A program made the position numbers and the translations under genes. DNA of 5,180 bases, from the NCBI GenBank assembly GCA_948933715.1, contig CAQZPH010000001.1:76895-82074 (forward strand). The letters run 5' to 3'. Below are positions 1-5,180 of this stretch, one piece after another. The first letter of the stretch is position 1, and the number at the start of each line of letters is the position of its first letter. The DNA is from an uncultured Eubacteriales bacterium (GTDB taxonomy: Bacteria; Bacillota; Clostridia; Oscillospirales; Acutalibacteraceae). Below the pieces are notes generated by a model. It was not told where the DNA came from. It searched no databases and saw only the letters and a list, made by a program, of their open reading frames with translations.

Positions 1-2082
1 TTCTATTTCTTCAATTACATTCTGGTCATACTCATTTTCACCGTTATTTTTAATGAAACTCAAAACAGATTCTATTTCTCTATCTGTTAAATAGCATCCT
101 TGAATCCTTATAGGTTTCGCAGAACCTACAGGCGAAAACAGCATATCACCCCTTCCAAGAAGCTTTTCAGCTCCACTTGCATCGAGAATCGTTCTAGAAT
201 CTATTTGCGAGGACACAGAAAGTGCTATTCTACTTGGGATATTTGCTTTTATAGTTCCAGTAATAACATCAACAGACGGTCTTTGAGTTGCTATAACTAA
301 ATGCATACCTGCAGCTCTAGCCATTTGCGCTAACCTACATATCGCATCTTCAACTTCATTAGGAGCTGCCATCATTAAATCTGCTAATTCATCTATAATG
401 ATAACGATTTGTGGCATCATTTCAGGTTTGTCTTTATCGTCTTTAAAGTCTCCTGACTTCAACTTGTTTTGCACCATTTTATTATAAGCTGTTAAATCTC
501 GCACATTATTTTCAGCAAAAATGTTATATCTTTTTAACATCTCAGTAACTGCCCAATTAAGTGCACCAGCAGCTTTTCTTGGATCTGTTACAACAGGGAC
601 TAAAAGATGCGGAAGTCCATTATATATTCCCAGTTCAACTACCTTAGGGTCAACCATAAGTAATCGCACCGCATCAGGACTTGCCTTATATAACAAACTT
701 ATAATGAATGAATTTATACATACAGATTTACCTGATCCCGTTGATCCTGCAATCAAAAGGTGGGGCATTCTAGAAAGATCTGCAGTTATAATGTTTCCAG
801 CTATATCCTTACCTAAGATAACTGTTAACTTACTTTTAGCATTCATAAATTTATCAGAACTTATAAGTTCCCTCATTTTTACCACGTTAACAATTTTGTT
901 TGGAATTTCTATTCCAACAGCGGCTTTTCCTGGAATAGGCGCTTCTATTCTAACACCAGATGCTGCTAGGTTTAATGCTATATCGTCTGCTAAGTTTGTT
1001 ATTTTACTAATTTTAACTCCTGCAGCTGGAGAAAGTTCATATCTAGTAACTGCAGGCCCCCGGCTTATATCTACAATTTTAGTTTGCACTGAAAAACTTT
1101 TTAGTGTATCAACAAGCATTTGCCCATTTGCTTGAAGTTCACTTCTTATATCAGTTTTGTTTTGTTCTTTAGTAGGATCTAGTAAGGATACCGGCGGATA
1201 CTTATACGAACCATCATCTGGATTATCAGGAAACATTTTTACTTCACTTACTTTAAATTCGGCAGCAGTTTCTTTTTTCTTTTTCTTTCTATCAAAAAAT
1301 GCTCTAGGTGTTTTTTCCACAGACCCTTCATTAGCATGTATTTTTTTCTTACTTTTAGATTTTTTTAAAATATCCTCAAACATCATTAAATTGGAATGAA
1401 CAGGATGCGCCGGTAGACCTACTTGATTTAGTGGCACATTGGTTCCATTATAATTATTGCCACTGGAAAACCTGTCTTTTATCTTACCTACTATAAATTC
1501 AAAACCTTTTTTAATAATATTATATAATTTTCCAAGGCTTGTCCCCGTTAAAAGCATCACCGAGACAAAAAGCAACAGAATAATTATTATCTTTGCACCC
1601 ACATCACCAAACAAAGCAGCAGTTGGTATACCTAATATACCACTAAAAAAACCAGCGCCTTTATTTTGTATTCCTATATTATAAAGTTGCGATAAACTTT
1701 TAATATAGTTAAGGCCTAAAAGACTTGTTTTATTGCTAAATATGTAAACTGAAGTGCAAAATAAAAATATCACTACAACAGAAAGAATTATTTTTATTCC
1801 CACATTTTCTTTTGGTTGAGATGAAGCTGTTGTAATCGCTACATATAAAAGCAACAATGGCCACAAAATTGCAGCTTCACCAAATAATCCTAAAATAAAG
1901 TTATGTAAAAAAAACCAAACATTTTCTCCTTTTATTAAAACTGAGCAAAATAAAAATATAGATACTGCAAAAATTATTACTGACGAAACTTGATTACTTA
2001 GCTTAAACTTTTCATTTAAGCTTTCAGTTTTAACAGCTGATTTCGCATGTCGATTAACCCGGGATCTTTTTCTTTCAGTCAA
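1..2082 (-). CDS. spoIIIE: DNA translocase SpoIIIE/FtsK, 3' end cut off by window edge
   Basis: Membrane-anchored, ATP-driven double-stranded DNA pump that clears or moves chromosomal DNA through the closing division or sporulation septum. The visible part is 694 codons in one open frame. Hydrophobic segments lie at about residues 32-50, 62-84, 94-115 and 146-183, matching the usual multi-pass N-terminal anchor. A Lys-rich linker follows (about 238-275), then the alpha/beta motor. Motor motifs are Walker A GSTGSGKS at 446-453 (K452), the MVDPKVVEL stretch near 476-484, Walker B IIIDE at 561-565 (D564, E565), and ATQRPS at 598-603. B. subtilis SpoIIIE is about 790 residues, so roughly 90 residues are missing: the gamma winged-helix domain that reads DNA polarity sequences. 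The start is TTG, chosen because GAGGTG lies 6 bases upstream; the in-frame GTG further up is inside that site. Whether it serves mainly division (FtsK) or sporulation (SpoIIIE) cannot be told from sequence. Confidence 0.96.
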   Translation of the reverse strand, partial: MTERKRSRVNRHAKSAVKTESLNEKFKLSNQVSSVIIFAVSIFLFCSVLIKGENVWFFLHNFILGLFGEAAILWPLLLLYVAITTASSQPKENVGIKIILSVVVIFLFCTSVYIFSNKTSLLGLNYIKSLSQLYNIGIQNKGAGFFSGILGIPTAALFGDVGAKIIIILLLFVSVMLLTGTSLGKLYNIIKKGFEFIVGKIKDRFSSGNNYNGTNVPLNQVGLPAHPVHSNLMMFEDILKKSKSKKKIHANEGSVEKTPRAFFDRKKKKKETAAEFKVSEVKMFPDNPDDGSYKYPPVSLLDPTKEQNKTDIRSELQANGQMLVDTLKSFSVQTKIVDISRGPAVTRYELSPAAGVKISKITNLADDIALNLAASGVRIEAPIPGKAAVGIEIPNKIVNVVKMRELISSDKFMNAKSKLTVILGKDIAGNIITADLSRMPHLLIAGSTGSGKSVCINSFIISLLYKASPDAVRLLMVDPKVVELGIYNGLPHLLVPVVTDPRKAAGALNWAVTEMLKRYNIFAENNVRDLTAYNKMVQNKLKSGDFKDDKDKPEMMPQIVIIIDELADLMMAAPNEVEDAICRLAQMARAAGMHLVIATQRPSVDVITGTIKANIPSRIALSVSSQIDSRTILDASGAEKLLGRGDMLFSPVGSAKPIRIQGCYLTDREIESVLSFIKNNGENEYDQNVIEEIE

Positions 2083-2088
2083 AGATAT

Positions 2089-2094
2089 CACCTC
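2089..2094 (-). promoter_or_regulatory. Ribosome binding site of spoIIIE, supports TTG start
   Basis: GAGGTG on the minus strand, separated by 6 bases from the TTG at 2082-2080. No ATG lies at a suitable distance, and the next in-frame ATG is far downstream, beyond the membrane segments. The TTG is therefore the best start. Confidence 0.8.
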
Positions 2095-2112
2095 AATATT
2101 TTGATCGTATGT

Positions 2113-2146
2113 AAAAAGTGGGGACATGTTTTGTGCCCTACACTTT
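2113..2146 (-). terminator. Possible weak terminator or attenuator hairpin between tepA and spoIIIE
   Basis: Read on the minus strand, AAAGTG (2146-2141) pairs with CACTTT (2120-2115), GGG (2138-2136) with CCC (2123-2121), and ACA (2134-2132) with TGT (2126-2124). The loop is 5 bases (AAACA). Two bulges, TA and C, lie on the 5' arm. A run of five T (2117-2113) closes the structure, but three of these are in the stem, so the free T tail is short. It lies about 40 bases after the tepA stop and 30 before the spoIIIE start. It could end or attenuate tepA transcripts, allowing partial read-through into spoIIIE. No convincing separate spoIIIE promoter was seen in the 105-base gap. Confidence 0.35.
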
Positions 2147-2187
2147 ATCATATAAAATTTTTCTACCGGCAGTCTTTTGTTGATACT

Positions 2188-2940
2188 TTATTTATTTTTA
2201 CTTTTTACTTTTTTCTTGCCTTTTACGCTATCTATCATATTATAAAGGCATGATAAGGCATCACACAAGTTTCCAACATTATCTATAATTCCCTCATCCA
2301 CAGCTTCTTTACCTTCTAAAACTGTACCTATATCCATATCAAGTTCACAAGTATTCATCACAAGTTCTAAAAAGCGTTTTTTGGTAATCTTAGAATTGTC
2401 CGAAACAAAACTTGTGATTCTCCCCTGCATTCTTTTAAGATATTCAAACGCTTGTGTTGTTCCAAGGGTAGTTCCTGTTGATCTAACTGGATGGATCATC
2501 ATTGAAGCTGATTTTGCAATAAACGTTTTCTTTGCTGATACTGCTAGCGGAACCCCTATAGAGTGACCTCCTCCAAGCACCATAGATACGGTGGGTTTTT
2601 TCATTCCCGATACCAATTCTGCTAACGATAATCCTGCTTCTATATCTCCTCCAACAGTATTTATTAAAATAAGTAGTCCATCTATCTGAGGGCTTTCCTC
2701 AATTGCTACAAGTTGTGGAATAACATGTTCATACTTAGTAGTTTTAATATTCTCTGAAGAAATATCATGGCCCTCTATTTCGCCCACTATAGTCAAGCAA
2801 TAAATAGTATATTTTCCATTAGTAACAACCACTGCACCAGTTTCGTTAATTTGGTCTGTTTGTAATTTACTTGCCGGATTTGCTTTACTTATATTTTGGT
2901 CTCCTGTATCTTCATTGGTACTTGACATATTTTTGTCCAT
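2188..2940 (-). CDS. tepA: TepA-like ClpP-fold serine protease
   Basis: Cytoplasmic ClpP/crotonase-fold protein of 250 residues, similar to B. subtilis TepA (YmfB), named translocation-enhancing protein. Its substrates and partners are poorly defined. Residues 1-40 are polar and probably disordered. The fold begins near 43 (YTIYCLTIVGEI). INTVGGD (93-99) matches the ClpP INSPGG oxyanion loop. S127 in GGGHSIGVPLA is the predicted nucleophile, H150 in MMIHPVR the catalytic histidine, and D201 or D203 the likely acid, before EAVDEGIID (212-220). The triad therefore looks intact. The tail is Lys-rich. There is no signal peptide or membrane segment. The start is the ATG at 2940, with GGAGGTG 7 bases upstream. 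A TTG at 2958 in the same frame would add six residues, but it lies upstream of and abuts that ribosome site, so it is rejected. It follows the transketolase pair by 60 bases and precedes spoIIIE; the tepA-spoIIIE pairing is common in Firmicutes. Confidence 0.9.
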   Translation of the reverse strand: MDKNMSSTNEDTGDQNISKANPASKLQTDQINETGAVVVTNGKYTIYCLTIVGEIEGHDISSENIKTTKYEHVIPQLVAIEESPQIDGLLILINTVGGDIEAGLSLAELVSGMKKPTVSMVLGGGHSIGVPLAVSAKKTFIAKSASMMIHPVRSTGTTLGTTQAFEYLKRMQGRITSFVSDNSKITKKRFLELVMNTCELDMDIGTVLEGKEAVDEGIIDNVGNLCDALSCLYNMIDSVKGKKKVKSKNK

Positions 2941-2947
2941 AATACTG

Positions 2948-2954
2948 CACCTCC
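2948..2954 (-). promoter_or_regulatory. Ribosome binding site of tepA, decides ATG start
   Basis: GGAGGTG on the minus strand, 7 bases before the ATG at 2940-2938. This near-ideal site rules out the longer frame opening at TTG 2958, which lies on the wrong side of it. Confidence 0.85.
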
Positions 2955-2984
2955 GCAAAAATTATTTTTCACAAAAAGTACAGT

Positions 2985-3013
2985 ATAATACATCAAATTT
3001 TTATTTCTTTAAA
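2985..3013 (-). promoter_or_regulatory. Possible weak sigma-A promoter ahead of tepA
   Basis: On the minus strand, TTTAAA (3013-3008, 4 of 6 consensus bases) is followed after 17 bases by TATTAT (2990-2985, 5 of 6). The -35 box overlaps the last codons of the transketolase C-terminal gene. Such matches are frequent by chance in AT-rich DNA. No terminator is seen between the transketolase genes and tepA, so read-through from upstream is equally possible. Confidence 0.3.
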
Positions 3014-3930
3014 GATATAACTTCTAGTGCTTTATCAACTATATCTTGAGCACGCATTTTGTAGCGTTCTTTTAAATAAGGCATTTTTCCAACCTCACCA
3101 AACTTGTCATTCACTCCAATAGCTCTAAGGGGCACTAAACATTCCTCCATTAAAACTTCACATACAGCAGATTTAAGTCCACCTATCATATTATGGTTCT
3201 CAACAGTTAAAACAGCCCCAGTTTTTAAAGCAGACTCAATAACTGCTTCTTTGTCTATAGGTTTTATGGTATGTATGTTAATAATCTCAGCATCTATACC
3301 TTTGGCCTTTAATTCTTTATTAGCAATTAAAGTTTCATTTACCATTATTCCAGAACAAAAAATTGTTAAATCTTTTCCATCTTTAATTTTAGATGCTTTA
3401 AATAGATCAAACTCACTGTTATCATCAAATACATCAGGAGTAGCTTTTCTAAAAGTTCTTATATAAACCACACCATAATAATTAATAATCTGAGGTAATG
3501 CTTTTTTTAGTTGAATGTTATCAACAGGTTCAAATATAACAACTTCAGGAATACTCCTTAAAACCCCAATATCCTCCATACTCATATGAGTCCCGCCATT
3601 AAACTCAGCACTAATTCCTGGGTCTGTTCCAATTATTTTTATATTCTGCTTTGCATAAGCACCAGATATAGCTATCTGGTCACAAATACGTCTTGTAGCA
3701 AATGGAGTAAACGTAGAAATAAAAGGGATCATTCCATAGCTACTCATTCCAGCTGCAACACATGCCATATTTTGCTCTGCTATACCTATATCTAGAGCTC
3801 TATCAGGGAACTTATTTTTTAAATTTGCAAGCCCATTAGGTTTTGAAAGGTCTGAATCTATAACTACTATATTTTCATTTTCAGACATCAATTTTTCAAG
3901 CTCCTCTGCCAAAACCTGACGCATTTCCAT
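3001..3930 (-). CDS. Transketolase, C-terminal subunit (split enzyme)
   Basis: Second half of a two-gene transketolase. It supplies the pyrimidine-binding and C-terminal domains that, with the N-terminal subunit, form the thiamine diphosphate active site for two-carbon ketol transfer between sugar phosphates. The protein has 309 residues, the normal size for split C-terminal subunits. GIAEQNM at 49-55 carries the conserved Glu (E52) that activates the cofactor. GGTHMSMED (112-120) carries the conserved His (H115). YIRTFRK (156-162) resembles the substrate phosphate-binding Arg region. The C-terminal domain begins near 186 (DLTIFCSG) and includes TVENHNMIGGLKSAV (242-256). The start ATG at 3930 shares one base with the upstream stop codon (TAATG). 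Its ribosome site AGGGGG (3945-3940) lies inside the upstream gene, so the halves are probably translationally coupled. The exact sugar substrate cannot be assigned: related split enzymes also act on apulose phosphate or sulfosugars. Confidence 0.93.
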   Translation of the reverse strand: MEMRQVLAEELEKLMSENENIVVIDSDLSKPNGLANLKNKFPDRALDIGIAEQNMACVAAGMSSYGMIPFISTFTPFATRRICDQIAISGAYAKQNIKIIGTDPGISAEFNGGTHMSMEDIGVLRSIPEVVIFEPVDNIQLKKALPQIINYYGVVYIRTFRKATPDVFDDNSEFDLFKASKIKDGKDLTIFCSGIMVNETLIANKELKAKGIDAEIINIHTIKPIDKEAVIESALKTGAVLTVENHNMIGGLKSAVCEVLMEECLVPLRAIGVNDKFGEVGKMPYLKERYKMRAQDIVDKALEVISLKK

Positions 3931-4742
3931 TATTCTTTACCCCCTAATTCAGCCAAACCTTGTTCCATCATTTCCTGAGTGATCGGCATGCTATGATTAG
4001 CTACTCCGGCGTTTTCTGCAAATGAAATTCCTTTACCTTTAACGGTATTAAGAATTATCATAGATGGTTTATCTGAGCGTTTGGCTAAATTTATTGCTGC
4101 ATCTATCTCATCGCAATTATGCCCATCATCTACCACTACAACATTCCACCCAAAAGCACGCCATTTCTCGTCAAGGGGTGCTATGTCGCATATTTCACTA
4201 ATTGGCCCATCAAGTTGAAGTTTATTATAATCTGTAAATGCAATAACATTATTTAATTTATGTTGTGCTGCGAACATAGCAGCTTCCCAAATTTGGCCTT
4301 CCTGCGTTTCACCGTCACCTATTATTGTATATATAGTAGCGCCATCATTTTTTATTTTTGATGCCTTAGCTATACCCATTGCACAAGAAAACCCTTGCCC
4401 TAGTGATCCAGTTGTCATATCAACTCCGGGAGTTTTATTCATATCGCAATGACTTGGCAAATTAGTTCCAGGTTGATTTAACGTAAGCAACCAGTCTTCA
4501 TTAAAATATCCTTTACTACACAGCATAGAATAAACAGCTGGGCCACTGTGTCCCTTCGATACTATAAGCCTGTCTCTTCCCATCATTTTAGGATTTTTCG
4601 GGTCTATCTTCATATGTTTTTCATAAAGCACAACTAAAAGTTCAACCATAGACAAAGAACCACCAATATGGCCAACTCCTAATGTACCGATAGTTTTTAA
4701 TATTAACTTTCTAATTTTATTACACTCAATATTTAAATCCAT
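3930..4742 (-). CDS. Transketolase, N-terminal subunit (split enzyme)
   Basis: First half of a split transketolase. This subunit binds the diphosphate and Mg2+ end of thiamine diphosphate. It has 270 residues, typical for stand-alone N-terminal subunits. GHIGGSLS (24-31) holds the conserved His (H25). SKGHSGPAVYSML (62-74) holds H65. TTGSLGQGFS (110-119) is the family loop. The cofactor motif runs from GDGETQEG (142-149) to DYNKLQLDG (171-179), with D143 and N173 as the expected metal ligands. K238-G239-K240-G241 corresponds to the KGKG segment near the end of this domain. Where many relatives read LPGHPDM, this protein has LPSHCDM (95-101); the His is kept. The start is ATG with GGAGG (4754-4750) 7 bases upstream. 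It is the first gene after a sigma-A promoter and overlaps the C-terminal subunit by one base, implying equal production of both halves. Confidence 0.94.
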   Translation of the reverse strand: MDLNIECNKIRKLILKTIGTLGVGHIGGSLSMVELLVVLYEKHMKIDPKNPKMMGRDRLIVSKGHSGPAVYSMLCSKGYFNEDWLLTLNQPGTNLPSHCDMNKTPGVDMTTGSLGQGFSCAMGIAKASKIKNDGATIYTIIGDGETQEGQIWEAAMFAAQHKLNNVIAFTDYNKLQLDGPISEICDIAPLDEKWRAFGWNVVVVDDGHNCDEIDAAINLAKRSDKPSMIILNTVKGKGISFAENAGVANHSMPITQEMMEQGLAELGGKE

Positions 4743-4804
4743 TTTAATGCCTCCACTAAACTTACAACAAATAATCTCAGTTGTTTATGGCTAAATCAAT
4801 TATA

Positions 4805-4833
4805 ATTATACAACCAAAATTCTCTTAAATCAA
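4805..4833 (-). promoter_or_regulatory. Sigma-A promoter of the transketolase pair
   Basis: On the minus strand, the -35 box TTGATT (4833-4828, 4 of 6) is followed after exactly 17 bases by a perfect TATAAT (4810-4805). Transcription should begin near 4798, giving a leader of about 55 bases before the ATG at 4742. The leader carries a short inverted repeat (GTTGT at 4780-4784 with ACAAC at 4764-4768, plus-strand coordinates) just before the ribosome site. It is a possible operator or weak hairpin, but too short to assign. Confidence 0.75.
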
Positions 4834-4851
4834 CGAAAAAATAATAACTTA

Positions 4852-4933
4852 AATAACTCCGGGAACGGCAGCAACAAACGTGTATTTGCTAGCTTAATTC
4901 GCAAAATGTAGGAGTAATTATAATCTATCCGGG
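4852..4933. other. GC-richer intergenic island with nested inverted repeats, unassigned
   Basis: Within AT-rich non-coding DNA, ACTCC (4856-4860) pairs with GGAGT (4911-4915). Past one mismatch the stem extends with AAT (4852-4854) and ATT (4917-4919). Inside it, GCAGCAA (4868-4874) pairs with TTGCT plus GC (4886-4893) with one bulged A and an 11-base loop. TCCGGG occurs twice (4858-4863 and 4928-4933), about 70 bases apart. The island lies upstream of both mapped promoters, so neither flanking transcript should include it. It matches no riboswitch or RNA family that I recognise, and no open frame of note crosses it. It may be a small RNA, a regulator-binding region or chance. Confidence 0.3.
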
Positions 4934-5049
4934 TAAACTTAATAATAAAAGCCACTTAAATCTTTAAAACTCAAAAAGCAAGTTCTAATTATAATTTCAA
5001 ACATCACAATTCTGTTTATGCCTATATTTACCATTATTTTTGTAATATA

Positions 5050-5078
5050 TTGACATTATTTAAGGTTTGTGTTATAAT
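5050..5078 (+). promoter_or_regulatory. Consensus extended -10 sigma-A promoter of the secreted-protein gene
   Basis: Perfect TTGACA (5050-5055), a 17-base spacer, and perfect TATAAT (5073-5078) preceded by TGT (5070-5072), which forms an extended -10. The expected start of transcription is near 5085, leaving a leader of only about 30 bases. All core elements are ideal, so unrepressed expression would be strong. No clear operator palindrome overlaps the boxes. Confidence 0.88.
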
Positions 5079-5114
5079 TTATTGTATATTAATTATAGGA
5101 AGAAGGAACGTATT

Positions 5115-5180
5115 ATGAAGCAAAAGTTGTTAAATGTACTTTTTAGTATAAGTATATTAATTACAACCACAACCGTATCC
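5115..5180 (+). CDS. Start of a probable secreted or membrane-anchored protein, cut off by window edge
   Basis: Only 22 codons are visible. The start ATG has AAGGA (5103-5107) 7 bases upstream and follows the consensus promoter at 5050-5078. The N terminus is MKQK, two lysines, followed by a hydrophobic stretch (LLNVLFSISILI) and then a Thr-rich stretch. This is the layout of a Sec signal peptide or N-terminal membrane anchor. No cleavage site or lipobox is reached before the edge. Nothing identifies the mature protein, and it is divergent from the transketolase genes, so function cannot be inferred. Confidence 0.7.
   Translation, partial: MKQKLLNVLFSISILITTTTVS

Noticed and set aside
100..1684. 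Several plus-strand open frames of 66 to 204 codons (100-300, 521-1135, 1157-1399, 1457-1684)
   Set aside because: They lie antisense to the continuous spoIIIE frame with its clear Walker motifs. Their translations resemble no known protein family.
2047..2253. 68-codon plus-strand frame spanning the spoIIIE start, the gap and the tepA end
   Set aside because: It overlaps two well-supported minus-strand genes and has no recognisable ribosome site or family features.
2381..3795. Plus-strand frames at 2381-2566, 3104-3466 and 3586-3795
   Set aside because: They are antisense shadows of tepA and the transketolase C-terminal gene, whose catalytic motifs are intact on the minus strand.
4801..4833. 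CodY- or CcpA-type operator overlapping the transketolase promoter
   Set aside because: The AATTCTCTTAAAT-like stretch matches the CodY box too poorly, and no cre-like palindrome with a central CG is present.
4852..4933. Known riboswitch or T-box leader in the intergenic island
   Set aside because: I compared it by eye with c-di-GMP, TPP, cobalamin, purine, glycine, fluoride, ydaO and T-box signatures and found none of their core motifs. It also lies outside both predicted leaders.
4939..5004. 21-codon minus-strand frame in the divergent intergenic region
   Set aside because: It has no ribosome binding site before its ATG and no distinguishing sequence features. Short frames like this are expected by chance.
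1..5180. CRISPR array, insertion sequence, tRNA or defence system
   Set aside because: There are no regularly spaced repeats, transposase motifs, terminal inverted repeats, or cloverleaf sequences ending in CCA on either strand. All long frames belong to metabolic or cell-cycle families.

Overview
The window is AT-rich, with many AGA (Arg) and ATA (Ile) codons, strong GGAGG-type ribosome binding sites and consensus sigma-A promoters. Together with a SpoIIIE-type DNA translocase next to a TepA-type ClpP-fold protease, this points to a low-GC Firmicute, most likely of the class Clostridia. Genus or species cannot be told from the sequence.

Four genes lie on the minus strand and are read from right to left. 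A split transketolase comes first: the N-terminal subunit (3930-4742) and the C-terminal subunit (3001-3930), whose stop and start codons share one base. Next is a TepA/ClpP-fold serine protease (2188-2940). Last is the DNA translocase SpoIIIE/FtsK (1-2082), which starts at TTG and runs off the left edge; it lacks only its final winged-helix domain. A fifth gene starts on the plus strand at 5115 and is cut off by the right edge after 22 codons; all that can be seen is a signal-peptide-like N terminus.

The 372-base gap at 4743-5114 separates the divergent units. It holds a sigma-A promoter for the transketolase pair (minus strand) and an essentially perfect extended -10 promoter for the secreted protein (plus strand). 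Between them is a GC-richer island with nested inverted repeats that no gene explains. Smaller gaps hold a weak terminator-like hairpin (between tepA and spoIIIE) and a possible weak promoter (ahead of tepA).

Functionally, the transketolase halves should form one thiamine-diphosphate enzyme of the non-oxidative pentose phosphate pathway or a related sugar pathway. The translocase pumps chromosomal DNA through the division or sporulation septum. TepA-like proteins are usually found beside this translocase in Firmicutes, but their substrates are poorly known. No mobile element, CRISPR array, tRNA, rRNA or defence system was seen, and nothing here looks like a wholly new system. The intergenic island is the most worthwhile unexplained signal.
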